Source of the DNA: Luteitalea pratensis
Lineage (GTDB): Bacteria > Acidobacteriota > Vicinamibacteria > Vicinamibacterales > Vicinamibacteraceae
Direction: 5' to 3'
Length of the DNA stretch: 64,000 nt
Assembly: GCF_001618865.1 (NCBI RefSeq)
Contig: NZ_CP015136.1
Location: 434,001-498,000, forward strand
The position numbers and the translations under genes were made by a program. The notes under the pieces are model-generated. The model did no database searches. It saw only the letters and a list, made by a program, of their open reading frames with translations, and was not told where the DNA came from. The first letter of the stretch is position 1. Each line of letters begins with the position of its first letter. Positions 46,235 through 54,918 of the stretch are shown here, piece by piece.

Positions 46235-46244
46235 GCGCCGACGA

Positions 46245-46345
46245 CAATTTCAAAATTGCAGAATTTCAGCATGTCACACACATTGGTTCGCCCCGCTGAC
46301 CTTGTACGTGACATTCTGCAATTCTGAAATTCTGAAATTCCGAGG
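46245..46345. repeat. AT-rich TGAAATTC / TTGCAGAATTTC repeat
   Basis: AATTGCAGAATTTCAG (46253-46268) and its inverted relatives ATTCTGCAATTCTGAAATTC (46313-46332) flank a GC-rich centre, so the pair can form a hairpin. The same AT-rich family is at 49328-49425; it stands out from the GC-rich surroundings. Confidence 0.75.
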
Positions 46346-46355
46346 AGCCACACCG

Positions 46356-47237
46356 ATGTCCATCGCCGACAAGGGCTACACCCACCCCGAGGCGCTCGTC
46401 TCCACCGAGTGGGTGGCCGAGCACCTGCAAGACCCGAACGTCCGCCTGGTCGAGTCCAACGAGGATCCGCTCGTGTATCCGTCGGGGCACATCCCGGGCG
46501 CCGTGCAAATCGACTGGACCGCCGACCTGAACGACCCGCTGCGGCGCGACTACATCGCGGCGACCGAATTCGCGGCCCTGGTCTCGCGATTCGGCATCAC
46601 CCCGGAGACGACGGTCGTGCTCTACGGCGACCGCAACAACTGGTGGGCCTGCTACGCGTTCTGGGTCTTCCAGCTGTTCGGGCACACCAACGCGCGCATT
46701 CTCGACGGGGGTCGGCTCAAGTGGGAGAAGGAGGGGCGTCCGCTGCCGCGCGACGTGCCGAAGTATGCCGCCTCCACCTATCCGGTGCCCTCCGAGCGGC
46801 AGGACAGTGCGCACCGCGCGTTCCGTGCGCAGGTGCTCACGCATAGCGAGGCCGGCGGGCAACTCGTCGACGTGCGCTCGCCGGACGAATACACCGGTGC
46901 CAAGCTGCACATGCCCGAGTACCCGCAGGAAGGCGCCATGCGGGGCGGACACATCCCCGGCGCGAAGAGCGTGCCGTGGGCCCGCGCCATCAATCCCGAG
47001 GACGGCACGTTCAAGGACGCCGAGCAACTGAAGGCCATCTATCTCGGTGAGAAGCACCTCGACCCGTCCAAGGCGACCATCGCCTATTGCCGCATCGGCG
47101 AGCGGAGCAGCCACACGTGGTTCACCCTGAAGTACCTGCTCGGGTTCGAGAACATCCGCAACTACGATGGCAGTTGGACCGAGTGGGGCAACCTCGTCGG
47201 GGTCCCGGTCGCGAAGGGTCCCGAACCTAACGCCTAA
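46356..47237 (+). CDS. Sulfurtransferase, two rhodanese domains
   Basis: A 293-residue thiosulfate or 3-mercaptopyruvate sulfurtransferase. The first rhodanese domain is inactive (the loop position reads YGDRNNWWA without Cys). The second carries Cys245 in [13 protein letters not shown] as the persulfide carrier. The [29 protein letters not shown] segment is typical of the SseA/GlpE-like family. ATG 46356 has GAGGAG eight bases upstream. The C-terminal residues PNA and the TAA stop lie in a CCTAACG heptamer array, exactly as at the DUF2461 gene. Confidence 0.93.
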   Translation: MSIADKGYTHPEALVSTEWVAEHLQDPNVRLVESNEDPLVYPSGHIPGAVQIDWTADLNDPLRRDYIAATEFAALVSRFGITPETTVVLYGDRNNWWACYAFWVFQLFGHTNARILDGGRLKWEKEGRPLPRDVPKYAASTYPVPSERQDSAHRAFRAQVLTHSEAGGQLVDVRSPDEYTGAKLHMPEYPQEGAMRGGHIPGAKSVPWARAINPEDGTFKDAEQLKAIYLGEKHLDPSKATIAYCRIGERSSHTWFTLKYLLGFENIRNYDGSWTEWGNLVGVPVAKGPEPNA

Positions 47238-47356
47238 CGCCTAACGCTTAATGCCTGATGCCTGATGCGTGATGCCTATCGCTTGACGCGGCGACGGTAG
47301 GGCCGGCTCTCCGAGCCCGGCCCAGTACACAGGCCGAATGACGAAGGCCGACCAGT
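47229..47356. repeat. CTAACGC and TGATGCC arrays with a 26-bp palindrome
   Basis: CTAACGC/TTAATGC/TGATGCC/TGATGCG heptamers run from the end of the rhodanese gene to about 47290. A 26-bp palindrome copy lies at 47296-47322 (stem GGCCGGCTC/GAGCCCGGCC), then GGCCGAA units begin and continue to about 47390, inside the possible N-terminal extension of sufE. Confidence 0.85.
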
Positions 47357-47404
47357 ATGGCGAAAGCCGAAGGCCGAATGCCGAAGGCCGTCAGTGAAAT
47401 CGTG

Positions 47405-47851
47405 ATGACCACCAAAGAGAAACTCGAGGAGCTCCAAGAGACGCTGGACATGTTCGCCGATCCGGCCAGCCGGGCCGACCTGCTGATCGGGTTCGCGGAC
47501 AAGTTCCAGGAGGTGCCTGCAGAGGTCGCGACACGGCCGTACCCGAAGAGCCACCAGGTGCCGCAGTGCGAGTCCGAGGCATACGTGTGGTCGACGCTGA
47601 ACCCGGACGGCACGCTTCGGCTGCACTTCGCTGTCGAGAACCCGAGCGGGATCTCTGCAAAGGCGCTCGCGGTGATCCTCGATGCCATTTTCTCGGGTCA
47701 GCCCGCCGAGGACGTCCTCGCGCTCGACTCGGACATCGTCGAGCGCGTGTTCCGCCAGAACATCTCGATGGGCAAGGGCCTCGGACTCAAGTCGATGGTG
47801 CTCGCCGTGCAGGCGCTCACGCGCGACGCCCTGAAGCGGGCGTCGGCCTGA
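47405..47851 (+). CDS. sufE: SufE family cysteine desulfuration protein
   Basis: A 148-residue sulfur-acceptor protein for Fe-S cluster assembly. It takes persulfide sulfur from a SufS-type desulfurase on Cys55 in VPQCESEAYVW. Family features are LEELQETLDMFADPASRADLL, RPYPKSHQVPQC, and the C-terminal GLSSKA-like GISAKALAVILDAIFSG. ATG 47405 is used; upstream in-frame starts at 47357 and 47378 are in repeat DNA. It follows a sulfurtransferase gene, giving a small sulfur-trafficking pair. Confidence 0.9.
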   Translation: MTTKEKLEELQETLDMFADPASRADLLIGFADKFQEVPAEVATRPYPKSHQVPQCESEAYVWSTLNPDGTLRLHFAVENPSGISAKALAVILDAIFSGQPAEDVLALDSDIVERVFRQNISMGKGLGLKSMVLAVQALTRDALKRASA

Positions 47852-47852
47852 C

Positions 47853-49327
47853 ATGCGCCGCCTCGTCGTCGCCACCAGCCTGGCGGCGGTGTTCATCGTC
47901 GGCGTCGCTGGAGATTACCTGGGCGCCGGACAGACGCCCGGCGCTCGACTCCCGACTCTCGACTCCCGACTCCCGAACCCGCGTCCCAACCTCCTGATGA
48001 TCGTGACCGACGATCAGGCGAGCTGGACGCTCGGCTCGTACGGGAATGCGGATGCGCGCACCTCGCAGATCGATCGGCTCGCGGCCGAGGGCGTGCGCTT
48101 TGCCAACGTCTTCACGCCGTCACCGGTGTGCTCCCCGAGTCGCGCGACTTTGCTCGCGGGCCTTTATGGCACGCAGGTCGGCATCACCGACTGGATCAAC
48201 CCGGATGAAGCCGAGGCCGGCGTCGGCCTGCCGCCCGAGACGACCACGTGGGCCGAGGCATTGCAACGGGCCGGATACCGCACCGGCCTTGTCGGCAAGT
48301 GGCACCTGGGTTCGCAACCGCGCTTCCACCCGACCCGCCACGGATACGGGTCCTTTTTCGGTTTCCTGGGCGGTGGCACCGAGCCCATGAACCCGAGGTT
48401 GTCCGACGAAGCCGGCGTCGAGAGAGTATTCCCAGGGCCGGAACCCGACGTGCTCACCGAGGCGGCGCTGCGCTTCATCGCGCAGGAGCCGGGCCGGCCA
48501 TTCGCCTTGTCGCTCCACTATCGCGCGCCGCACACACCCTACGGTCCCGTGCCCGAGCAGGACCTCGCCCCATTCCGTGAGGCGGCGGTTGCCATCCCCG
48601 TCTTTCCCGGCCTCGACCAGGCACAGGTGCGCCAGTGGACGCGCGAGTACTTCGCGAGCATCCATTCGATCGATCGCAACGTCGGACGACTGCTCGACAC
48701 GTTGCAGCAGACCGGCCTCGACAAGACTACGGTCGTCATCTTCACGAGCGACCACGGCTACAACATCGGCCACCACGGCCTGCACAGCAAGGGCAACGGC
48801 ACCTGGATCGTCGGCGGCGTCAACGGCCCGGCGATGCCGAACATGTTCGACACGTCACTGCGTCCGCCATTCCTGGTGCGCGGTCCTGGCGTTGCCGGCG
48901 CCGCGCGCGTCGTCAGCGAGATGGTGTCGTTCGAGGACATCTATCCCACCGCGCTGTCCCTGGCCGGTGTGCCGATGCCCGTCGACGCGCCACGGCACGG
49001 GCGCGACCTGGCACCGTTGCTGCGCGGCGAGGCCATGCCGCAGTGGCGTGACGCGGTCTACGGGCAGTACGACATCCACCACTACGCGATCGCACACTGC
49101 GGATGATCCGTGAGGCAGGGTGGAAACTGGTGCGGTCGTACGGCACGACCACGAAGGATCAGCTCTTCGATCTCGAGGCCGACCCGGGCGAGCTCAAGAA
49201 CCTGTGGAACGCGCGCGAGCAGGCGGATCGCCGCCGCTCGATGGAGCGACGACTGCGCGAGTGGATGCGCTCGATCGACGATCCGGTATTGAAGGAGCGC
49301 GGGCTCCTGTATCAGCCCGCGCCCTGA
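47853..49327 (+). pseudogene. Sulfatase with a single frameshift near the C-terminus
   Basis: The main frame (47853-49106) gives signal peptide, metal-site NLLMIVTDDQASW, formylglycine motif CSPSRATLLAG, GKWHLGS, TSDHGYNIGHHG and then reads YDIHHYAIAHCG-stop. The missing end (MIREAGWKLVRSYGTTTKDQLFDLEADPGELKNLWN) continues in another frame from 49103. Adding one base around 49094-49097 would restore AHMRMIREAGW, so a 1-bp deletion or an assembly error is the simplest reading. The upstream part holds all catalytic motifs. Residues 31-45 (ARLPTLDSRLPNPRPN) derive from a CGACTCC heptamer array between the signal peptide and the mature domain. Confidence 0.85.
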
Positions 49328-49425
49328 GAAATTGCAGAATTTCAAAATTGCAGAATTTCACCACCACCGGAGCACCCCGAAGGTTGGCGTTGGTCATGCA
49401 ATTCTGAAATTCTGAACGTATGAAA
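49328..49425. repeat. AT-rich inverted repeat TTGCAGAATTTC
   Basis: Two direct copies of AAATTGCAGAATTTC (from 49328) and an inverted partner ATGCAATTCTGAAATTC (49396 onward) flank a GC-rich centre between converging genes. The hairpin could serve as a terminator in either direction. Same family as 46245-46345. Confidence 0.75.
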
Positions 49426-49429
49426 TTAC

Positions 49430-51592
49430 CTAGTTGCTCCCCGTCGGCTTCACCACGACGCCGAGTGTGGCCGCCAGGAACGCCCACTTGTCCGCGGCTT
49501 CCTCGATCTGCTTGCTCGTGGGCTTGCCGGCGCCGTGCCCGGCCTTGGTCTCGATGCGGATCAGCACCGGATTGGGCCCCTTGTGCGAGGCCTGCAGCGT
49601 CGCGGCGAACTTGAAGCTGTGGGCCGGGACGACGCGGTCATCGTGGTCGGCGGTCGTGACCATCGTCGCCGGGTACGCGGTGCCGGGCTTCAGGTTGTGC
49701 AGCGGCGAGTACTTGTAGAGGACATCGAAGCCCTCCTTGGTCTCCGAGCTGCCGTAGTCGGACTTCCATGCCCAGCCGATCGTGAACTTGTGGAACCGGA
49801 GCATGTCCATCACGCCGACGGCCGGCAGGGCCGCGCCGAACAGATCGGGCCGCTGCGTGATCGCCGCGCCGACCAGCAGGCCGCCGTTGCTGCCCCCGCC
49901 GATCGCCAGCTTCGGCGTCGACGTGTACTTCTCCTTGATCAGGTACTCGGCCGCGGCGATGAAATCGTCGAAGACGTTCTGCTTGTTCTTCAGGCGGCCC
50001 GCGTCGTGCCACGCCTTGCCGTACTCGCCGCCGCCGCGCAGGTTGGCGACGGCGTAGACCCCGCCCATCTCCATCCACGCGAGGTTGGCGGGCGAAAACG
50101 ACGGCGTCAGCGAGATGTCGAAGCCGCCGTAGCCGTACAGGTAGGTCGGGTTCGCGCCATTCTTCGCCAGGCCCTTCTTGTGCGTGATGAACATCGGCAC
50201 CTTCGTGCCGTCCTTCGAGGGATAGAACACCTGCACCGTCTCGTACTGCGCCGGGTCGAACGCGACCTTCGGCTGCTTGAACGTGGTGCTGCGACCGGAG
50301 GCGACGTCGAGCTTGAGGATCGCGGTCGGATAGGCAAACGACGAAAACGCGTAGAAGCCCTCGGCCTGTTCGCGACGGCCGCTGAACGACACCGCGCCGA
50401 TTGTCGGCAGCTTCACTTCGTGTGTCATGGTCCCATCGAGCCCGTACACGCGCAGCTTGTTCTGGGCGTCGATCTGCCAGGTGGCGACGAACTGGTTCGC
50501 GGCCATCGTCACGTCGTCCAGCACGTCCTGCTTGGGCCCCTCGGCAATCACGGACTTCCACGAGGAGGACGACGCCTGGCCGAGCGTGATCGCCACCAGT
50601 CGCTTGCGGGGCGCGCCCTGGTTGGTGAGCACGTAGAACGTCCCGCCATCGTTGCCGACGATGTTGTACATGGCGTCGAAGTCGTTGAGAAACGGCTCCA
50701 CCTTGCTGTCGGGGCGGGCGAGGTCCTTCACGAAGATGCGGTTCTTCGGGTCGGTGCCTTCGCTCTGGTAGATCAGCAGGAACTTGCCATCGTCGGTGAC
50801 GTCGGCGCCCAGGCCCCAGTCGGGCTGATCAGGGCGCGCGTAGATGAGCACGTCGGCGTCCTGCGACGTACCCAGCTTGTGGAAGTAGACCTTCTGGTCC
50901 TTGTTGACGCCGGTCAGGGCCGCGCCCTCTTTGGGGGCGTCGTAGCGGCTGTAGAAGAAACCGGAACCATCGTGCAGCCACGCCGCGCTCGAGAACTTCG
51001 ACCAGCGCACCTCGTCGTCCAGGTCCTTGCCAGTGGCGATTTCGCGCACCTTCCAGCGGATCCAGTCCGAGCCGCTCTCCGACAGCGAATACGCCATGTA
51101 GCGCCCGTCATCGGAGAAGGTCGTGCCTCCGACCGCGACGGTGCCGTCGGCCGACAGCGTGTTCGGGTCGAGCAGGACTTCGGGCGGCGCCTCGAGGCTC
51201 CTGGCGCGGTAGTAGACCGCCTGGTTCTGGAGCCCGTCGTTGCGGGTGATGACGTAGTGCTCGCCGCGCTTGCGGGGCAGGCCGTAACGCTCGTAGTTCC
51301 AGAGCGTGGTCAGTCGCGAGCGGATGGCCGCACGCCCGGCAATCTTGCCCAGGTAGTCGAAGGTGACGGCGTTCTGTGCCTCGACCCATGCCTTGGTGTC
51401 GGCGGCGTTGTCGTCCTCCAGCCAGCGATACGGGTCGGCCACCTTCGTGCCGAAGTAGTCGTCCACCTGCGGCACCGTGCGGGTCTGCGGGTAGGCGGTC
51501 GGCGGAGCGGGGGCGGCGGTCTGGGCGGGGGCAGGTGTGCCGGCCGCGGCAATCAGCGGTGCGGTCATGGCAAGGGCAAGAAGGCTGCGCAT
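49430..51592 (-). CDS. Prolyl oligopeptidase family serine peptidase (S9A)
   Basis: A 720-residue exported enzyme cleaving short peptides after proline. ATG 51592 gives a signal peptide (SLLALAMTAPLIAAAGTPAPAQ) and the family opening DDYFGTKVADPYRWLEDDNAADTKAWVEAQN. The propeller lies at about 90-430. The alpha/beta-hydrolase domain has nucleophile Ser568 in GGGSNGGL, Asp in TADHDDRVVPAHSFK and His686 in KAGHGAG. Length and order match POP. Upstream in-frame codons (to 51775) lie in repeat sequence and are not used. Confidence 0.94.
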   Translation of the reverse strand: MRSLLALAMTAPLIAAAGTPAPAQTAAPAPPTAYPQTRTVPQVDDYFGTKVADPYRWLEDDNAADTKAWVEAQNAVTFDYLGKIAGRAAIRSRLTTLWNYERYGLPRKRGEHYVITRNDGLQNQAVYYRARSLEAPPEVLLDPNTLSADGTVAVGGTTFSDDGRYMAYSLSESGSDWIRWKVREIATGKDLDDEVRWSKFSSAAWLHDGSGFFYSRYDAPKEGAALTGVNKDQKVYFHKLGTSQDADVLIYARPDQPDWGLGADVTDDGKFLLIYQSEGTDPKNRIFVKDLARPDSKVEPFLNDFDAMYNIVGNDGGTFYVLTNQGAPRKRLVAITLGQASSSSWKSVIAEGPKQDVLDDVTMAANQFVATWQIDAQNKLRVYGLDGTMTHEVKLPTIGAVSFSGRREQAEGFYAFSSFAYPTAILKLDVASGRSTTFKQPKVAFDPAQYETVQVFYPSKDGTKVPMFITHKKGLAKNGANPTYLYGYGGFDISLTPSFSPANLAWMEMGGVYAVANLRGGGEYGKAWHDAGRLKNKQNVFDDFIAAAEYLIKEKYTSTPKLAIGGGSNGGLLVGAAITQRPDLFGAALPAVGVMDMLRFHKFTIGWAWKSDYGSSETKEGFDVLYKYSPLHNLKPGTAYPATMVTTADHDDRVVPAHSFKFAATLQASHKGPNPVLIRIETKAGHGAGKPTSKQIEEAADKWAFLAATLGVVVKPTGSN

Positions 51593-51639
51593 GTATGGGG
51601 ACTCCGAACACCAATAGTACTGCGACTGCCTGGCATGAG

Positions 51640-51732
51640 GTCGGGACCGCCGTCCCGGCCGTCCATCGTTGCCACCCACGGCGATCGTGGGCCGCACCCG
51701 GTGACGGACCGCTCGGAGAGCGGTCCCTACCT
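51640..51732. repeat. 26-bp palindrome copy with compensatory changes, plus second palindrome
   Basis: At 51706-51731 the arms GGACCGCTC/GAGCGGTCC and tail CTACC match the 26-bp element in reverse orientation, with two paired substitutions. A separate GGGAC/GTCCC palindrome lies near 51649-51664. The remainder up to 51833 has no gene. Confidence 0.8.
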
Positions 51733-51833
51733 CACCGAGGTGGTCGCCCACGATTGCGGTGCGAGCGCGGCCCATGTAGGCTGCAAACCTGCAGGCGACC
51801 TGTGCGCTTGCGTTCTCTTCCTAGGAGCGTCTC

Positions 51834-52724
51834 TTGTCTTTCCGCCTGATCGTGTTCCCCGCACTGACGATGGTGCTCGCCTGCGCCACCCTTGCACACG
51901 CGCAAGCTGCCCCCGCCGGCAAGCTGAGCATCATCATGTTCGGCGCGCATCCCGACGATTGCGACATCAGGTCGGCAGGTACGGCCGCCAAGTGGGTGGC
52001 GCTCGGCCACAAGGTGCGGTTCGTGTCGGTCACCAACGGCGACGCGGGTCACCACGAAATGGGCGGCGGCATCCTCGCGGCCCGGCGTCGCGCCGAAGCG
52101 CAGGAAGTGGGCAAGCGTCTCGGCATCGAGTACGTGGTGCTCGACAACCACGACGGCGAACTGGTGCCGTCGCTACAGGTGCGCGAGCAGATCATCGCGC
52201 AGATCCGGCAGGTCAAGGCCGATCTGGTCCTCGGGCCGCGCCCCAACGACTACCACCCGGATCATCGCTACACGGGCGTGCTGCTGCAGGATGCGGCGTT
52301 CATGGTCACGGTGCCCAACATCCTCACGCACATTCCCGCGCTGACGAAGAACCCGGTGTTCCTGTACTACCAGGACGGGTTCCAGAAACCGAACCCCTTC
52401 TCACCCGACATCGCGGTGGACATCACCGATACCTACGAGAAGAAGATCGACGCGCTCGACGCCCACGTGTCGCAGTTCTACGAATGGCTGCCATGGCACG
52501 CCGGCCGCCTCGACCAGCTGCCCAAGGACGTGAAGGCGCGCCGGGACTGGCTGAAGAAGGACCGCGGCAGCAACGTCTCGCCGGTCATGCGCACGGCGCT
52601 CGAGAAGTACTACGGCAAGGACGTCGCGGCGACGGTGCAGCAGTTCGAGGCGTTCGAGATCTGCGAGTACGGCGGCCGACCGAGCGCCGAGGAGATCAAG
52701 CGACTGTTCCCGTTCCTGCCGTAG
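51834..52724 (+). CDS. PIG-L family deacetylase, secreted
   Basis: A 296-residue zinc-dependent N-acetylglucosamine-type deacetylase (LmbE fold). Signal peptide LIVFPALTMVLACATLAHAQA; metal motif AHPDD (His39, Asp41, Asp42) and the third ligand in NDYHPDHRYTG. The substrate may be a GlcNAc-containing glycan or small molecule. Start TTG 51834 is supported by TAGGAG seven bases upstream. The C-terminus (FEAFEICEYGGRPSAEEIKRLFPFLP) is specific to the acidobacterial/planctomycete type. Confidence 0.9.
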   Translation: MSFRLIVFPALTMVLACATLAHAQAAPAGKLSIIMFGAHPDDCDIRSAGTAAKWVALGHKVRFVSVTNGDAGHHEMGGGILAARRRAEAQEVGKRLGIEYVVLDNHDGELVPSLQVREQIIAQIRQVKADLVLGPRPNDYHPDHRYTGVLLQDAAFMVTVPNILTHIPALTKNPVFLYYQDGFQKPNPFSPDIAVDITDTYEKKIDALDAHVSQFYEWLPWHAGRLDQLPKDVKARRDWLKKDRGSNVSPVMRTALEKYYGKDVAATVQQFEAFEICEYGGRPSAEEIKRLFPFLP

Positions 52725-52839
52725 CCACAGTGACCCGGGACGGGCCGCGCTCGTGCGGTCCGCTACCCGTCGGCCACGTAGCCGTCGACCGTCGCCAAGG
52801 CTAAGGCGGACACGTCAGGTCGATGGTCAGGAGTTCCCG
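52725..52839. repeat. Degenerate palindromes between deacetylase and DUF6265 gene
   Basis: A diverged relative of the 26-bp element (GGGCCGCGCTCGTGCGGTCC, from 52742) and a GTAGCCGTCGACC half-palindrome at about 52781, paired loosely with GTCAGGTCGATGG at 52814. Confidence 0.6.
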
Positions 52840-53373
52840 ATGCGTCGCGCCGTTGCCGTCTTCGTACTCGTCCTCGCGACGCTGCCGCTGATGACCACCG
52901 GCGCGCTCGCGCAAGCCAGCGCGCCCACGGCGTCGCTGCAGGACCTGTCGTGGCTGGCGGGTCGCTGGGTCGGCACCACGGCCAGCGGGCAGCACATCGA
53001 GGAGATGTGGATGCCGGCGCGCGACGGCATGATGATCGGCAGCTTCCGCTGGGAACGCGGACAGGGCCGATGGCTCTTCGAGTTCATGTCCCTCGACACC
53101 GGCTCGTCTGCAGCGCCGACGCCGCTGACGTTCAGGCTGAAGCACTTCGATCGCGGCTTCCGCGGCCTGGAGGACAAGGCGGTCTCGACGACCCTGATGC
53201 CCATTGAGGTGAGCGGGTCGCGAGTGCTCTTCGAGATGAAGGAAGGCGAGCGCGTCGTCCGTATCACCTACTCGCATCCGGCGCCGGATGGCCTGCTTGT
53301 CGTCTTCGACGAGACGGCGCCAGGCCAGACCGCGGTCCACATCGAGTTCCCGTTCAGGCGCGCACAGCCATGA
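52840..53373 (+). CDS. Secreted DUF6265-like protein
   Basis: A 177-residue protein with a signal peptide (AVAVFVLVLATLPLMTTGALAQA) and one lipocalin-like domain opening LQDLSWLAGRWVGTTASGQHIEEMWMPARDGMMIGSFRW, the pattern of the DUF6265 family. Function unknown. ATG 52840 follows CAGGAG. The stop overlaps the SDR start by 4 bp, so the two are cotranslated. Confidence 0.85.
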   Translation: MRRAVAVFVLVLATLPLMTTGALAQASAPTASLQDLSWLAGRWVGTTASGQHIEEMWMPARDGMMIGSFRWERGQGRWLFEFMSLDTGSSAAPTPLTFRLKHFDRGFRGLEDKAVSTTLMPIEVSGSRVLFEMKEGERVVRITYSHPAPDGLLVVFDETAPGQTAVHIEFPFRRAQP

Positions 53374-54161
53374 CGCCTGCCGCGCCTCCCGTTCGCGACC
53401 TCCTGGACCTCCGCGGCCACGTCGCCCTCGTGACCGGCGCCGGGGCCGGCATCGGCACCGGGATCGCCGCTCGCCTTGCCGAGGCGGGCGCCCACGTGGC
53501 GGTCCACTACCACCGCAGCGACGCTGGTGCACGCGAGGTGGTGTCCCGGATCACCACCTCGGGCGGCACTGCCCGTGCGTACCAGGCCGACCTCACCGCC
53601 GCCGCCGCCGTTCACGACCTGCACGCCCGCATTACGGCCGACACCGGCGTGCCCGACATCCTCGTCAACAACGCCGGTACCTATCCTCTCGGCTCGATCC
53701 TCGACGTCGATGCTGCGGACTGGCAGGCGGTCGTCACCGCCAACCTCACGAGCGTCCACCTGGTCACGCAGGCCGTCGCTCGCGGATTGCGGGACGCAGG
53801 GCGTGGTGGGGCGATCGTCAACATCGCGTCGATCGAGGCGTCCAACGTGGCGCCCGCCCACAGCCACTACGCCGCGGCGAAGGCCGGCGTGGTGATGTAC
53901 ACGAAATCGGCGGCGCGCGAACTCGGTGCGTTGGGCATCCGCGTCAACGCCGTCTCACCCGGCCTGATCTGGCGCGCGGGCCTCGACCAGGCGTGGCCGC
54001 AGGGCGTATCGGCCTATACCGACGCGACGCCGCTCGGCCGGCTCGGTCGCTTCGAGGACGTTGCCGACGCCTGCCTGTTCCTGGTCTCCGCCGCGTCGCG
54101 CTGGATCACCGGCACTGACCTCGTGGTCGACGGCGGCGTGCTCACCAACCGCGCGTACTAG
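53370..54161 (+). CDS. Short-chain dehydrogenase/reductase
   Basis: A 263-residue classical SDR: cofactor motif TGAGAGIG at 22-29, NNAG in ILVNNAGTYPLG, and the catalytic Ser-Tyr-Lys set (NIASIEASN, YAAAKAG). The end, LFLVSAASRWITGTDLVVDGG, is typical of FabG-like enzymes. The dinucleotide is uncertain, since no acidic residue clearly follows the second strand; NADP(H) is likely. Substrate unknown. Coupled to the DUF6265 gene. Confidence 0.93.
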   Translation: MTPAAPPVRDLLDLRGHVALVTGAGAGIGTGIAARLAEAGAHVAVHYHRSDAGAREVVSRITTSGGTARAYQADLTAAAAVHDLHARITADTGVPDILVNNAGTYPLGSILDVDAADWQAVVTANLTSVHLVTQAVARGLRDAGRGGAIVNIASIEASNVAPAHSHYAAAKAGVVMYTKSAARELGALGIRVNAVSPGLIWRAGLDQAWPQGVSAYTDATPLGRLGRFEDVADACLFLVSAASRWITGTDLVVDGGVLTNRAY

Positions 54162-54164
54162 GTG

Positions 54165-54362
54165 AAGATAAAATGGGCAAAAAGCCCAAAAATGGCGAAA
54201 AGAGAGAATCGAAGGGCAAAGGGCTGAAAGCGATGATGGACAAAGTCCGAAAGACATGGGGCGTCCGTGGTCCCCTTCTGTTCTTAAGGCCTTCGCGGCT
54301 TCGGACCTTCGGCCTTCGATTCTGCCGTTTTGCCCTTTTCGCCCTTTTTGCCCATTTTACCT
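54165..54362. repeat. Long inverted repeat of GGGCAAAAAG / AGAATCGAAGG type
   Basis: The left arm opens with AAAATGGGCAAAAAG (54170-54184) and continues GCGAAAAGAGAGAATCGAAGG. The right arm (54309-54358) is its near-complement, ending CTTTTTGCCCATTTT. A related single copy lies at 28770-28825. The transcript would form a long stem between SDR and cupin genes. Confidence 0.8.
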
Positions 54363-54369
54363 TTGACCG

Positions 54370-54879
54370 GTGACCAGAGACGACGTGATCCTGCGGCTCG
54401 GACTGGCGCCTCTCCCGGGCGAAGGCGGTTACTTCCGGCAGACGTGGATGTCTCCAGAATCCATCGGGGGTGGAGTCCTTGGCGATCGCTATCCGCGTGC
54501 GACGACGGTCGGCACGGCGATCTACTACCTCGTGACCGATGCTCCGGATGGCTTCTCGGCCCTGCATCGGTTGCGCACCGACGAGGTCTTCCACTTCTAT
54601 CTCGGTGACCCGGTCGAGCAACTGCTGCTGCACGCGGATGGTCGCAGTGAGCTGGTGGTGCTCGGACACGACCTCGCCGCGGGTCAGCGCGTGCAGCATG
54701 TCGCCCCGCGGGACACTTGGCAGGGCACATGCCTCCGCGATGGCGGGAGTTGGGCGCTGCTCGGAACGACGATGGCGCCGGGGTTCGACGTGTCGGACTA
54801 CGAAGCGGGAGACCGCGCTGCACTGAGTGCCGCGTATCCGCACCAGGCCGCGCGGATCGCCGCCCTCACGCGCGTGTGA
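54370..54879 (+). CDS. Cupin domain protein (DUF985)
   Basis: A 169-residue DUF985 cupin with single-domain beta-barrel features: LGLAPLPGEGGYFRQTW, ATTVGTAIYYLVTDAPDGFSALHRLRTDEVFHFYLGDPVEQLLL and WALLGTTMAPGFDVSDYE. The His/Glu pattern (SALHRLRTDEVFHF) may hold a metal. Family function is not settled. Start GTG 54370, directly after the long inverted repeat. Confidence 0.9.
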   Translation: MTRDDVILRLGLAPLPGEGGYFRQTWMSPESIGGGVLGDRYPRATTVGTAIYYLVTDAPDGFSALHRLRTDEVFHFYLGDPVEQLLLHADGRSELVVLGHDLAAGQRVQHVAPRDTWQGTCLRDGGSWALLGTTMAPGFDVSDYEAGDRAALSAAYPHQAARIAALTRV

Positions 54880-54888
54880 GACTGCCGG

Positions 54889-54916
54889 TACCCGGTACCC
54901 GGAACCCGGTACCCGG
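54889..54916. repeat. GGTACCC heptamer array
   Basis: Four GGTACCC/GGAACCC units between converging genes, the same unit as at 20557-20595. Confidence 0.85.
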
Positions 54917-54918
54917 TG

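Noticed and set aside
49535-52804. About 1090-codon plus-strand frame across the prolyl oligopeptidase
   Set aside because: Antisense to a gene with an intact catalytic triad; low-complexity Arg/Val/Asp composition.
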